The notes beneath the pieces were generated by a model, which saw only the letters and a list, made by a program, of their open reading frames with translations, was not told where the DNA came from and ran no database searches. Positions 53,020 through 62,929 of a DNA stretch of 64,000 bases are shown here, one piece after another. Within the stretch, counting starts at the first letter, position 1. Every line of letters starts with the position of its first letter. The translations under genes were made by a program, and so were the position numbers. Where the stretch lies: NCBI GenBank assembly GCA_021732845.1, contig JAKFUF010000001.1, positions 1 through 64,000 on the forward strand, in the 5' to 3' direction. The stretch is from Planctomycetaceae bacterium (GTDB lineage: Bacteria > Planctomycetota > Planctomycetia > Planctomycetales > Planctomycetaceae).

Positions 53020-54615
53020 TTACTGGCCGATTTGGGCGGCGGGCAGCAGTTGTTTGGACGCTCGGTCCCTGACCTCGTTAAGCAGCGCCCGCTGGCGTTG
53101 CGTAGATCCGCCGGGTTGTGACTGAATGGCAGAGCCGATGGCGGCCGGGTTCAGTCCACCGGTCAACTGTAATCCTTCGATTTCGGTGATGACTTTGCGA
53201 AGTTCAGTCAGTGCCTCGATGTAGGCAACTCGACTTTGCGCATAGTCTTGCTGCGCGATCAGCACTTCGCGAAAGGCCACTTCTCCAGCCCCATAGGACT
53301 GCTTCGAGAGTTTCAGGTTTTCCTCCGCATCAGGAAGGATCCGTGAGCCCAATCGCTCCACCTGGACACGGCTCGTTTTGTAGCGCCGAAAGGATTCGGC
53401 CAGTTGGTCACTCAAGACCAGTTGCACACGGCAGATCTCCGCCTGATCGGCCCGGATATCAGCCGTCGATTTTTCGATGTTGCCCTGGTTGCGGTTGAAG
53501 AGCGGAACGGGCAGGGCGACTAGTGTGCTGACCGTGGTCGACTGGGAAAGGCGGTCATAGTCTGCCACTGTTTGTATGGTGAAATTGGGGACCGCCTGGG
53601 CTTGAGCGGAGCGAAGCTCTGCCCATCCATGATCCAGCTCCGCTTCTGATGCCCGCAATTGGGGACTTTCAGCCAGTAATTTTTGCCTGCAAGTCTCCAG
53701 GTCGAGTTGGGGAATGTCGCTGTCCAGCTGCCCCGCAAGCGGTACAGGCTGCATGGACGGAGTGCCGACCATTGTCGCCAATTGTTCCCAGGCAGCCTCA
53801 TAGCGGTGGGCGGCCTCGGCCTGGTTGATTCGCAATGTTTCCAGCAATATTTTTGCCTGCAACACGTCCGCTCGGGCAACATTCTTCGCGTCAAATAGCT
53901 TCTGCGCCGCGGACAGGCTCTCTCCGGCCAGTTGTTCAAGTTCATTGGAGACCGCAACCGCCTTCTGCGCGCCCAGCACTTCGTAATAGCGGATCTTAAG
54001 ATCGTTCAGCACGCGGATGCGCTGCGCCTCCTGATCCCATTGCAGCCGGTTTATCTCCTGCGACGACGAGTCCTGGGCGAGTGCCAGCTTCTTGGCGGTG
54101 ACAAACTCCTGGCTCAGGAATACGCCATTCGATTGCTTTGGGGCGGACTGATTCGCGGTGGAATTGAGATAACCAAGTTGCGGATTCGGGTAGAGTCCAG
54201 ACTGCCGGTAAGCGCCGCGTTCCTGATCCACCGCCGCGCTGGCTTGAGAGAGTGTGGGGTTATTCTGCATGGCGATGGCTTCGAGGTCCGCCAACGTGAG
54301 AGAATCGTGAGCCGTGCTGACGATCTCCTTGTCATCGGAGATTGCATTCTGTACGACGGATTCGTCCGTGGAAGCTACCTGCCCCCTCTCGCTGCTTGCC
54401 AAGCGAACCTTTGGCCCGACAGCGTTCAGCTCCGATTCGTTTCGTTTGACCAATTTAGGAGTGATCCCGGTTCCGAATGTCTTCTCGGCAGTGGATGCAC
54501 GCGCAGGCACTTTGGAAATATCGGCCACTTGGCGGAGCCTGGACTGCGCGCAGCCTGCAACGAGAGTCCCCAGCATCGCAGCCACGATCGTGGCTTGAAC
54601 CATTCTCGCCATCAT
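53020..54615 (-). CDS. TolC/CusC-type outer-membrane efflux lipoprotein
   Basis: 531 residues from the ATG at 54615, preceded by AGGAGACC. The leader ends LGTLVAGC, a lipobox, so the mature protein is lipid-anchored at Cys21 or so. The rest is the outer-membrane efflux-protein fold: repeated long coiled-coil helices (ELEQLAGESLSAAQKLFDAK) and RNQGNIEKSTADIRADQAEI loops. It should form the outer-membrane exit duct for the RND pump encoded upstream on the same strand. Its distance from the adaptor (separated by five genes) is unusual. Confidence 0.9.
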   Translation of the reverse strand: MMARMVQATIVAAMLGTLVAGCAQSRLRQVADISKVPARASTAEKTFGTGITPKLVKRNESELNAVGPKVRLASSERGQVASTDESVVQNAISDDKEIVSTAHDSLTLADLEAIAMQNNPTLSQASAAVDQERGAYRQSGLYPNPQLGYLNSTANQSAPKQSNGVFLSQEFVTAKKLALAQDSSSQEINRLQWDQEAQRIRVLNDLKIRYYEVLGAQKAVAVSNELEQLAGESLSAAQKLFDAKNVARADVLQAKILLETLRINQAEAAHRYEAAWEQLATMVGTPSMQPVPLAGQLDSDIPQLDLETCRQKLLAESPQLRASEAELDHGWAELRSAQAQAVPNFTIQTVADYDRLSQSTTVSTLVALPVPLFNRNQGNIEKSTADIRADQAEICRVQLVLSDQLAESFRRYKTSRVQVERLGSRILPDAEENLKLSKQSYGAGEVAFREVLIAQQDYAQSRVAYIEALTELRKVITEIEGLQLTGGLNPAAIGSAIQSQPGGSTQRQRALLNEVRDRASKQLLPAAQIGQ

Positions 54616-54712
54616 GAGGTCTCCTGTTTTGGAGTCGGAACCATAAACGACCCGGCAAGGTTGCCGTTCGCATCCATACAGCTGCCGTTTATGATTCCTG
54701 TGACCCGCGGAA

Positions 54713-55111
54713 TCATTCCGGTTTCGGAGGCTGCTTTCCGTATTTCGCCGCATACTGCGCCGCAAACTTCGCTTCCAGTTCGGGATGGCACTTGAAGCAC
54801 TGTGAGTCGGGTCGTTCATGCTCCTTGCACCAGTCGCCTTTCTTCTGGAACTCGGCGGCGACTTTGCTGTCGCACTGGGCACAGACGCCCTCGGGGACGC
54901 CGTGTTCATTGCACCACCAGCCCGAATGGTCATGGCCGGCGCTCGTTTTTGCGGCCGTGTCATGCTCGTGTTCATCGCCGTCTTTATGACCAGCATGATC
55001 CGCATGGACCTCGGTGGTCGTCTCTGGTTTTGGGGTGGTCGTCCCACCGCATCCTGTCATGAGCAGGGCGGAGAAGAAGACACAGGACAGCAGTTGCGTC
55101 GTTCGTTGCAT
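54713..55111 (-). CDS. Cys/His-rich metal-binding lipoprotein
   Basis: 132 residues. Lipobox LLMTGC (Cys21). A His/Asp-rich segment (HADHAGHKDGDEHEHD) follows, then two WCxEHxxPxxxCxxC motifs: WCNEHGVPEGVCAQC (66-80) and WCKEHERPDSQCFKC (94-108). The same motif appears in the RND adaptor in this operon, so it is probably a metal-capturing module at the outer membrane or periplasm. No named family known to me. Confidence 0.8.
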   Translation of the reverse strand: MQRTTQLLSCVFFSALLMTGCGGTTTPKPETTTEVHADHAGHKDGDEHEHDTAAKTSAGHDHSGWWCNEHGVPEGVCAQCDSKVAAEFQKKGDWCKEHERPDSQCFKCHPELEAKFAAQYAAKYGKQPPKPE

Positions 55112-55171
55112 CAGAATTCTCCAGGTGAAAAAGTTCGCGGCATTTCCGCAGTCAGAGTGCTTGCTCCGCCG

Positions 55172-55867
55172 TCAGGCGACAGACCGCATGGCAGTAGTTT
55201 CGCCACCATCACGCAGTTCTCCGGCGATTAACTGGACCGTGCGTTCGGCACGTTCCGCGGCGACCGGATCGTGTGTGACCATCACGATCGTCTTTCCCTC
55301 GTGATGGCATTCGCTCAGGGAGTTGAGGACCAGTTCCCGGCTCTCGGGATCGAGATTTCCTGTGGGTTCATCGGCGAGGATCACCGGTGGATTGCTGACG
55401 AGGGTGCGGGCGAGTGCCACACGCTGTTGCTGGCCGACACTCAACTCCCGTGGCTTGTGCAGCAGCCGCTCTTCCATGCCAAACCGGCGGAGCATGGCCG
55501 TGGCCTTGTCGCGCTGCACTTCCGCCGCTTCACCCGCCAGGCACAACGGCACCTGGACATTTTCCAAGGCCGTCAAATAGGGCACCAGGTTGAAGGTTTG
55601 AAACACAAACCCCAGCCATTCCTGCCGGAGCTTGGCACGCTGTTCCACAGACAGATCATAGACCGATTGCTCCCCCAGCCAGATCCTGCCCTGAGTTGGC
55701 GACAGCATCCCGCCCAGGAGGGAAAGCAGGGTGGTTTTGCCACTGCCGCTCGGCCCCAGGATTGCCACGTAGGCACCCGTGGCCACGCTGAGGCTTGAGC
55801 ATTGGAACGCCGTGACGGCCGTGCCGTGGCGCGAGTAAATCTTTTGAACATTTTCGAGACGGAACAT
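55172..55867 (-). CDS. ABC transporter ATP-binding protein (MacB/LolD type)
   Basis: 231 residues. Walker A GPSGSGKT (38-45), signature [15 protein letters not shown] with the Q-loop at FVFQTFNL, Walker B/D-loop ADEPTGNLD (165-173). The size and sequence place it in the MacB/LolD/FtsE-type set that drives FtsX-like permeases without classic membrane transport. The permease gene lies 3 bp upstream on the same strand, so they are one unit. Confidence 0.93.
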   Translation of the reverse strand: MFRLENVQKIYSRHGTAVTAFQCSSLSVATGAYVAILGPSGSGKTTLLSLLGGMLSPTQGRIWLGEQSVYDLSVEQRAKLRQEWLGFVFQTFNLVPYLTALENVQVPLCLAGEAAEVQRDKATAMLRRFGMEERLLHKPRELSVGQQQRVALARTLVSNPPVILADEPTGNLDPESRELVLNSLSECHHEGKTIVMVTHDPVAAERAERTVQLIAGELRDGGETTAMRSVA

Positions 55868-55870
55868 GCG

Positions 55871-57091
55871 CTATACCTCCTGGAAACAGACGCAGGGATC
55901 GAGTTTTGCCGCCTGCCGGGCCGGCCAGTACGCGGCCGCGATGGCCAGGCCGGAGGCCGCCACGACGGCCAGAATGCTGAGCCCCGGCAGTGGTTGGATG
56001 GCGACTCCCGCCCAGAGCGGTCCGAGACACAGGGCCAGTCCGATCCCAATCAGGGAACCGGCGGTTCCGCATCCCAGTCCGAGCCACAGCGCCTTCAGCA
56101 GGAACATCCGGGACACGAATCGCGGTGTGGCTCCCAGTGCCATGAGTGTGCCGATCTCGCGGCGGCGCTCGCGGACATTGGCCGCGATCGCACCTGCCAC
56201 CGTGGCACAGCCGATCGTGACCAGCACCGCGAGCACGAACCAGGAAGTTTTTCCAATCAGGCGATTGACTCCCACCTGGGTTTGGACCACCTGTGAGATG
56301 GTGACGATTTTCGCTCCCGGCAGCAACTTGCCCAATTGCGGGACAAGATCGCCGGCGGCGTCTTCGCAGCAGCCGACGATCTCGATGGCGTTGACGACTT
56401 CTCCCGTCTTGGCGAGCCTCTGCACCGTGTGCAGATGCGCAAAGACACGTCCGTCATCGACGGTACCGGTGGCCGGCAAGACCGCCAGGACACTGAACAT
56501 CTCACCCAGCAGCGAAGCCTTCCCCCCTGGCTTGAGGCCGGTCCGCTGGGCGATGTCGGCTCCGATGACGACCTCGCTTTTTTGAAGTTGCTCGATGCTG
56601 CGGTTCTTCACCAGCGATTCGGGAGACTGGTCCTCATCGGCGGCTGACTTCACCCGCTGACAGCCGTCGTGCTTCTTGGGAGCAAACAGGGAAACCGACT
56701 GCCACGCCACCTTGGTCTTGAATTCACTCTGGGGCAGAATGCCGGTCAGCGTGACGGCCTGTCCGGAGAGCTTTGCCGGAACGCTCAACTTGGGCGAAAC
56801 TTTCTCGACGCCGGTCAGGCCGGCGAAAAACACTTCGGACACATGCTCTTCCGGCAACGTTTTGCCGCTTTGGTCGGCCGCATAGTAGTCCTGCAAGGAC
56901 GCATCCCGCGGCAGGATCAGGATGTTGGCACCGAGCGTGGCGAGTTGTCGGGAGACTTCGCCTTCCGCATGCACCGTCACATGACGGATCGCCACAATGG
57001 CGGCGACACCAAGCAAGATCGTCAGTCCGCTGGTCAGCATCGCGCTGGGACGTTCGCGGAGTTCCTTCCAGACGAGAGAGGTCAAACGCAT
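55871..57091 (-). CDS. ABC transporter permease (FtsX/MacB type)
   Basis: 406 residues. One N-terminal helix, a ~220-residue periplasmic MacB-like domain with a Cys pair (CCEDAAG), then three C-terminal helices including GTLMALGATPRFVSRMFLLK and WPARQAAKLDP. This is the MacB/FtsX fold that mechanically couples ATP hydrolysis in the cytoplasm to periplasmic partners. The gene starts 2 bp after the thioredoxin-like gene's stop and ends 3 bp before the ATPase. An adaptor could be the RND adaptor or none; no MacA is nearby. Confidence 0.9.
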   Translation of the reverse strand: MRLTSLVWKELRERPSAMLTSGLTILLGVAAIVAIRHVTVHAEGEVSRQLATLGANILILPRDASLQDYYAADQSGKTLPEEHVSEVFFAGLTGVEKVSPKLSVPAKLSGQAVTLTGILPQSEFKTKVAWQSVSLFAPKKHDGCQRVKSAADEDQSPESLVKNRSIEQLQKSEVVIGADIAQRTGLKPGGKASLLGEMFSVLAVLPATGTVDDGRVFAHLHTVQRLAKTGEVVNAIEIVGCCEDAAGDLVPQLGKLLPGAKIVTISQVVQTQVGVNRLIGKTSWFVLAVLVTIGCATVAGAIAANVRERRREIGTLMALGATPRFVSRMFLLKALWLGLGCGTAGSLIGIGLALCLGPLWAGVAIQPLPGLSILAVVAASGLAIAAAYWPARQAAKLDPCVCFQEV

Positions 57092-57093
57092 GA

Positions 57094-57903
57094 TTACTTC
57101 CTCCTTGAAGTGTTGGATTGCGCGGCCGCACCCTGGCCATGCTTGCAGTTCGGGTCATTGCAGCACTTGCCGGCGTCATGCAGTGCGGCGGCGATCTGGG
57201 CCGATGTGGCCGTGGCGGGGTATTTGCCGATCAGCACTCCCGGCGGAGCGAGCAGCACCGCTGTCGTGCCTGTCGTGGTCTGCGGGTTGATCTGCATCTG
57301 GGCCACAAACCGCGTTTCCTCGGGATCGCGCAGCCGCATCGACACCACCGTCACCCGGTCCTTGAATTGCGGATCGGCCTGCATTTCCTTCACCGCCACC
57401 GGAATGAAATTCTTGTCCGAAGTCTGAACGCAGACAAAGACCATCTTGTTTTCTTGCAGCGATTTCATGCAGCGTGTCATGGTGGGGGTGACGATCGATT
57501 GATCGATCTGTTCGGCGGTGATTTCCTTGGGGAAGATCCCCGTCACCGCGCCGTTGGGTGCGACCGCAATGGTCAGGGGCATCGGCGAGCGGCTCACGTC
57601 AAAACGCTCGACAAGGGCGCGTTCGGCAGGGTTGGTAACCTGCACGAACACTATGCCAGCCTTGCCGTCCAGAGTCTCCACGCCTTGCTTGACGTTGCCG
57701 GCCATCGTCCGAAACGCAGCGGCGTCCTCCTTGTAGAAGATGATGAAGGCGAACTTTCCGCTCTCAGCCGCTCCGGCGAGTGCCGCCTGGGCTTTGCTCA
57801 GCTCGGGTGTCCGAGTTGCCGGCCCTTGGGCCGACGCGAGCGTGCCGATGCCCAGAATACCGGCGAGCATTCCGCAAAATGCCAGTCGAGTCAACTTTTG
57901 CAT
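57094..57903 (-). CDS. Secreted thioredoxin-like protein
   Basis: 269 residues from the ATG at 57903, preceded by AAAGGA; in-frame ATGs upstream are less likely. Signal peptide (CGMLAGILGIGTLASAQ). Two thioredoxin-like units by pattern: FAFIIFYKEDAAAFRTMAG with FDVSRSPMPLTIAVAPNG, and MVFVCVQTSDKNFIPVAVKE with TTGTTAVLLAPPG. No CxxC active site is seen, so redox catalysis is doubtful; the C-terminus is Cys/His-rich (CCNDPNCKHG) and could bind metal. It sits between the RND pump and the ABC genes. Confidence 0.75.
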   Translation of the reverse strand: MQKLTRLAFCGMLAGILGIGTLASAQGPATRTPELSKAQAALAGAAESGKFAFIIFYKEDAAAFRTMAGNVKQGVETLDGKAGIVFVQVTNPAERALVERFDVSRSPMPLTIAVAPNGAVTGIFPKEITAEQIDQSIVTPTMTRCMKSLQENKMVFVCVQTSDKNFIPVAVKEMQADPQFKDRVTVVSMRLRDPEETRFVAQMQINPQTTTGTTAVLLAPPGVLIGKYPATATSAQIAAALHDAGKCCNDPNCKHGQGAAAQSNTSRRK

Positions 57904-57964
57904 GACGAATCCTTTCATGAGAGTCATTCCGCTGTTCGCGGCAAACAGATGCCGCGTGGTCTGG

Positions 57965-60900
57965 TCAGGAGACGGAAGTCAGTTCCGGCTCTTCTTCTGG
58001 TTCGGCTGGCAGCGGGCGGCTGGCAGTCGCCTCGGTTGTGTGATTGGCCCCATCGCCCTCAAAGGCTGCATTGAAAATCATGTACAGCACGCGCAGCACG
58101 AGCAGCGACATGATCATCGCCCCGATCACGCCGCCGATGACCACGGTCGCCAGCGGTCGTTGCACCTCGGCCCCCATGCCGTCGCTGAACGCCATCGGCA
58201 GGAACCCGAGGCTGGCAACAAGGGTGGTCATCAGCACAGGGCGCAACCGCGTGATCGCGGCCTGCGTCACCGCCTCGTCCAGCGGAAGCCCCTGCTGGCG
58301 AAGCTGGCGGATGTAGGAGACGAGGATCATGTCATCCAATACGGCCACCCCGGACATGGCAATGAAACCGATGCCCGCGGAGATGGAGAACGGCATGTCT
58401 CTGAGCCACAGGGCGAAGATTCCGCCGACCCAGGCAAAGGGCACACCTGTGAAGACACGCAGTGAATCGATCACGTTGTGATAGGTCATGTACAGCAGAA
58501 TGAAGATCGCCAGGAGCGCGAGCGGCACGACGATCAACAGGCGGGTCTGCGCCCGCTGGAGGTTTTCAAACTGTCCGCCATATTCGACGCGGTAGCGGGC
58601 GGACGGGAGGGACACCGCGGCAATCTTTTGCTGGGCTTCGGCCACAAAACTCCCCAAGTCACGGCCGCGCACATTAGCGGTGATGGTGATTCGCCGCTGG
58701 CCCCACTCGCGGGTGATGGTCGACGGCCCTTCCACAATCTGCACGGACGCCAGCCGCGACAGTGGAATCCGCTCACCTCCAGCTGTTGAAATCAGCATTG
58801 CGCCGATCGTCTCCGGGCTTTCCCGGAACTTTTCCGGTAATCGAATGATGAGTGGAAAGCGAAGCTGGCCCTCCACCACTTCGCCGAGCGGCTTGCTGCC
58901 TAGGGATTCCACCAGATCCAGCACGCTCTGCGCCGAGACACCGTAGCGGGCGACTTGGTCCTGCTTGACCTTGATCTGGAGCATCGGCTGGCCGGTCACC
59001 TGCTCGACGGCGACATCCGCCGCTCCGGCCACCGAATTGAGAATCGCCTCGATCTCCTGGCCTTTCTTGACCAGAACGTCAAAATCGTCGCCAAACAGTT
59101 TCACGCCGAGATCGGCGCGGACGCCCGAGACCATTTCGTTGATTCGCATCTCGATCGGCTGCGAGTAGGCGAGCCGCTGGCCAGGCATGTCCCGCAGCGC
59201 TTTGTCGATCCTCTCGGTGAGTTCCGCCTGCGTCTTGGCTTTCTTCCATCTTTCCCGTGGCTTGAGCGTAATGAACGTGTCCGTCAGTTCCACTCCCATC
59301 GGGTCGGTCGCAATTTCGGCCGTCCCGACCCGGCTCCAGACATTTTCCACCTCGTCGGGAAAGGTCGCGAGAATGACGCGTTCCATTTCCGTGTTGAACC
59401 GTACCGACTCTTCCAGATCGGTGCCTGCCAGCCGCACCACGCCAATCGCAATTGCCCCTTCCGACAACCGGGGGACAAATTCCGAGCCCAGGTTGGGGGC
59501 GATCATTCCGAAGGCGAGAATCAACACGCTGGCGGCAAAGCCCATCACTGCCACCTTGTGGTGCATGGCAAATTGCAGCACTGGATAGTGGATCGCATGC
59601 GCGATTCGCATGAGAAACGGCTCATGCTCCTCGACTTTTTTGGGCAACAACAGACTGGCCAGCACCGGCATCAGCGTGAGCGAGAGCACCATGGAGCCCA
59701 TCAGGGCGAAGATGACCGTGAGCGCCATGGGGCGGAACATTTTGCCTTCGATCCCCTCCAGCGTGAGAATCGGCAAATAGACAATCATGATGATCAGTTC
59801 GCCGAACATCGTCGGCTTGCGGACCTCGACCGCGGCATCGCGGATGATCTCCAGGCGGGTCTTGCCGCTGTTGGAATCATGGGCGAGATGGCGCACGCAG
59901 TTCTCGATCATGACGACCGAACTGTCGACCACCAGACCGAAGTCGATCGCCCCAAGGCTGAGGAGACTGGCGGCGATCCCGAAGCGGTACATGCCGGTAA
60001 AGGCAAACAGCATCGACAGGGGAATCGCCACGGCGACGATCGCCGCCGCCCGCAGGTTTCCCAGGAATGCGAAGAGAACCGCGATGACCAACAGACCGCC
60101 TTCAAACAAGTTCCTTTGGACAGTGTCGATCACCACATTGACCAACTGCGTGCGGTCGTAGACCGGTTTCACCTGCACATTGGGCGGCAGGCTCGCCTCC
60201 AGCGACTTGAGCTTGTCCTTCATGGCCCAGGTGACGACGTGGCTGTTTTCACCCATCAGCATGAAGCCCAGCCCGAGGACGACTTCGCCCTGGCCGTTGG
60301 CGGTCACCGCACCGCGCCGGATCTCGTGCCCGATGACAACGTCGCCGATGTCGGCGACGCGCGTCGGCACACCGTCGGTCGCCGCGACGACGATCTGCCG
60401 CAGTTGGTCGATGTTTGTGGTCCGCCCCAACCCCTGAACGAGCAGCATCCCGCCATTCTGGCGGATATTGCCGCCACCGACGTTGAAATTGTTCTTCTCG
60501 ACCGCCTGCACCACCTGGTCGAATGTGAGCCCGAACTTGATGAGTTTGTCCGGGTCAATGCGGATCTGGTACTGTTTGACGTATCCGCCCCAACTGTTGA
60601 TCTCGGCAGCTCCACGAACAGTTCGCATCGGGGGCTTGACGACCCAGTCATGGATCGTCCGCAGTTCGGTGGGATCGTTCCCCTGGCCGGTCACGATGTA
60701 GTGGAACACCTCGCCCAATCCCGTGGCGACGGGCCCCATCTTCGGTCGTTCGATGCCACGCGCCACTTCCACCGATCCCAGCCGTTCGTTGATCAGTTGC
60801 CGGGCGAAATAGATGTCGATGCCATCCTTGAACACGACGACGACCTGCGACAGCCCGAATTTGGAGATCGAACGCATCTGTTCGAGTCCGGGCAGACCAC

Positions 60901-61126
60901 TGATCGCCTGCTCGATCGGATAAGTAATCTGCCGCTCGACCTCCTCCGGACCCAGCGCCGGCGCGGTGGTGTTGATCTGCACCTGCACCGGTGTTGTGTC
61001 GGGAAACGCGTCGACATCAAGGTTTTGCAGTGCAAAGACGCCACCGACAGCGGCCGCGAAGACTCCCAGCAGAACCAGCACACGGTTGTGCAGCGAGAAA
61101 TCGATCACCCGATTGAGAAAGTCCAT
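57965..61126 (-). CDS. CzcA-type heavy-metal RND efflux pump
   Basis: 1053 residues, full length. It is the inner-membrane proton-driven pump of a tripartite heavy-metal exporter. Features: N-terminal helix then QNLDVDAFPDTTPVQVQI, the HME motif DFGLVVDSSVVMIEN (395-409) in the proton-relay helix 4, and the expected 12-helix layout with two large periplasmic loops. The DFG-x-x-VD form is that of Czc/Cnr pumps (Zn, Co, Ni, Cd) more than Cu/Ag CusA pumps. The adaptor gene is 22 bp upstream on the same strand; the outer-membrane partner is four genes downstream. Confidence 0.93.
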   Translation of the reverse strand: MDFLNRVIDFSLHNRVLVLLGVFAAAVGGVFALQNLDVDAFPDTTPVQVQINTTAPALGPEEVERQITYPIEQAISGLPGLEQMRSISKFGLSQVVVVFKDGIDIYFARQLINERLGSVEVARGIERPKMGPVATGLGEVFHYIVTGQGNDPTELRTIHDWVVKPPMRTVRGAAEINSWGGYVKQYQIRIDPDKLIKFGLTFDQVVQAVEKNNFNVGGGNIRQNGGMLLVQGLGRTTNIDQLRQIVVAATDGVPTRVADIGDVVIGHEIRRGAVTANGQGEVVLGLGFMLMGENSHVVTWAMKDKLKSLEASLPPNVQVKPVYDRTQLVNVVIDTVQRNLFEGGLLVIAVLFAFLGNLRAAAIVAVAIPLSMLFAFTGMYRFGIAASLLSLGAIDFGLVVDSSVVMIENCVRHLAHDSNSGKTRLEIIRDAAVEVRKPTMFGELIIMIVYLPILTLEGIEGKMFRPMALTVIFALMGSMVLSLTLMPVLASLLLPKKVEEHEPFLMRIAHAIHYPVLQFAMHHKVAVMGFAASVLILAFGMIAPNLGSEFVPRLSEGAIAIGVVRLAGTDLEESVRFNTEMERVILATFPDEVENVWSRVGTAEIATDPMGVELTDTFITLKPRERWKKAKTQAELTERIDKALRDMPGQRLAYSQPIEMRINEMVSGVRADLGVKLFGDDFDVLVKKGQEIEAILNSVAGAADVAVEQVTGQPMLQIKVKQDQVARYGVSAQSVLDLVESLGSKPLGEVVEGQLRFPLIIRLPEKFRESPETIGAMLISTAGGERIPLSRLASVQIVEGPSTITREWGQRRITITANVRGRDLGSFVAEAQQKIAAVSLPSARYRVEYGGQFENLQRAQTRLLIVVPLALLAIFILLYMTYHNVIDSLRVFTGVPFAWVGGIFALWLRDMPFSISAGIGFIAMSGVAVLDDMILVSYIRQLRQQGLPLDEAVTQAAITRLRPVLMTTLVASLGFLPMAFSDGMGAEVQRPLATVVIGGVIGAMIMSLLVLRVLYMIFNAAFEGDGANHTTEATASRPLPAEPEEEPELTSVS

Positions 61127-61148
61127 TTCTGCTCACTCCATTCGCGGT

Positions 61149-62774
61149 TTAGTGTTCGTGACAACCACAGCCCGCGCCGAGGTTGCTGCGAAGGAGTTGG
61201 GCCAGAAGGACGGAACTGCCCTTGGTGGCGATCACTTCTCCTGGAAGCACACCTGCCAAAAGTTCCACAAATTCGCCGTCTTTCGCCCCGATGCGGACCT
61301 GCCGGACATGGAAGAATTTCGGGGAGGACTTGTCGAAGTAGTTTTTGTCCCGCACAAACACGAAGTGGGCATCGGGAGTCGACTGTACGGCATCAACCGG
61401 CACGACAATCGCGTTGGCCTCTTCACGGAGGATAATCCTGCCGGTTCCGAAAGTCTTGTCACGCAATTTGCCATCGGCGTTGGCGATCAAAACACGGACC
61501 TTCAGCGTGCGGGTCTGCTCATCCACCGCCGGACTGATCCACGATACTTCGCCGGTGACGGCCTTGCCGCCCTCATCTGTCTGGAATCGCACAGGCAGGC
61601 CGCGGTGGACGTTCCGGGCGTCTTCCTGACGAATGTTCAGGACGAGCCACATCTTTGTAGCGTCAGCGATGGTGAACAGGGCGCGGGAAGATTCGACAAC
61701 TTCCCCGGCAACGATGGACGAGGCAACGATGGATCCCGTATGCGGAGCGCGAATCGGAATCAGGTTCGCAGTCCGAGTTCCGGCCGGCAGAGCCTCGACC
61801 ACCGCCGGTGGAATGCCCAGGAACCGCAAACTGTCCGCCACCTGCGTCGGATTAACGGCATCAAGATCCGCCGGCACCGGAAATCCCAGATTGGCGATGG
61901 CCTGCTGAGCAGAAATGAAGCGGATTTCGACTTCCTGAAGGGCGGCCTCGGCCTCGATCAATGACTTCGCAGCGATCGCGCCGCCCGCGGATGCGGTTTG
62001 CAGCCGCTGCACCGTTTTCTTCCTCAACTGCAACTGGACCAGCGATTCCAGCAATTGAGCCTTCGCCTGACCCACCTGGGCCGCATCAATCAGGGCGAGC
62101 ATTTCGCCGGCCTTAACATCAGCACCCAATCCTTTGAAAACGAAGGCGACCGTGCCGGGAACACGCGTCGTGAGATGAGCCACCCGCGAGGGATCGAACA
62201 TCAATTCGCCATTGGCGGAGATGGCGTCCAGCATGGGACGTTCCTGCACCACATCCACATCAATCCCAGACTTCTCCACGCTTTCCGCGGATGAGAACTG
62301 CACCCGGCTCGTGTGCATCGTGTTGCGGCTGTTGTTCTCCGGGCGGGCAATCAGTGCGATGGCCTGCGTGGTGTCATATTTCGGAAGCTGCGGAGCATCC
62401 TTGACCTGCGCCAGTTCTGGATGGTGGATCACGCATTCGGCCACGCCGTGTTCGCGGCAGAACCCAATCGGCTTGCGTTTCGGCAGCAGATCCTTGACGC
62501 ACTCGATGCATTTTGACTCTGGAACGCCGTGTTCCTCGCACCAATCGTCGGCTGGTACGACCGCGGTGCCCGTCAACTCCGAAAGCTTGGGCAGTTTCCA
62601 GCCGGTGTGATGGCCGAGGTACATCACGCCGCCGAGCAGCGAGAAGACCACTAGATTGGGCAAGGCGTTCAGCATCTTGTTGAGCCACCGCCCGGAAGTC
62701 CCCATTGCCAATCGAGAATCGGGTGAATGGGAGGGGGCGGCCGAGCGCGCAGGCGCAGAAACGGCAGAGGACAT
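61149..62774 (-). CDS. HlyD-type RND adaptor with N-terminal Cys/His module
   Basis: 541 residues. N-terminal membrane helix ~38-55 (LPNLVVFSLLGGVMYLG), then a non-family insert with two metal-like motifs: WCEEHGVPESKCIEC (78-92) and FCREHGVAEC (105-114), related to those of the lipoprotein at 54713. From about residue 140 the adaptor core follows: GVFV/LTTRVPGTVAFVFKGLGA lipoyl part, helical hairpin (LESLVQLQLRKKTVQRLQTA), barrel and C-terminal domain, ending CGCHEH. It links the RND pump to the outer-membrane protein; the added motifs may load metal into the pump. Confidence 0.9.
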   Translation of the reverse strand: MSSAVSAPARSAAPSHSPDSRLAMGTSGRWLNKMLNALPNLVVFSLLGGVMYLGHHTGWKLPKLSELTGTAVVPADDWCEEHGVPESKCIECVKDLLPKRKPIGFCREHGVAECVIHHPELAQVKDAPQLPKYDTTQAIALIARPENNSRNTMHTSRVQFSSAESVEKSGIDVDVVQERPMLDAISANGELMFDPSRVAHLTTRVPGTVAFVFKGLGADVKAGEMLALIDAAQVGQAKAQLLESLVQLQLRKKTVQRLQTASAGGAIAAKSLIEAEAALQEVEIRFISAQQAIANLGFPVPADLDAVNPTQVADSLRFLGIPPAVVEALPAGTRTANLIPIRAPHTGSIVASSIVAGEVVESSRALFTIADATKMWLVLNIRQEDARNVHRGLPVRFQTDEGGKAVTGEVSWISPAVDEQTRTLKVRVLIANADGKLRDKTFGTGRIILREEANAIVVPVDAVQSTPDAHFVFVRDKNYFDKSSPKFFHVRQVRIGAKDGEFVELLAGVLPGEVIATKGSSVLLAQLLRSNLGAGCGCHEH

Positions 62775-62929
62775 GGAGTTGTCTCCGGCAAATCAGTTGG
62801 GAAGGACGCTTGAAGCGTGGCGTCGAATGGCGACAGCGACGCTACGGAGAGTCGGGCGAGAGAACGCGGGCAACGACGATCAATGGAAGACCGTCGAACT
62901 TGGCCGGGAACGCCGAGAAGAAGGCTGCA

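Noticed and set aside
58955-61435. Long open frame (826 codons) antisense to the RND pump
   Set aside because: It mirrors the codon bias of a GC-rich gene on the other strand, has no ribosome site, and its translation is rich in His/Arg/Asp with no family pattern.
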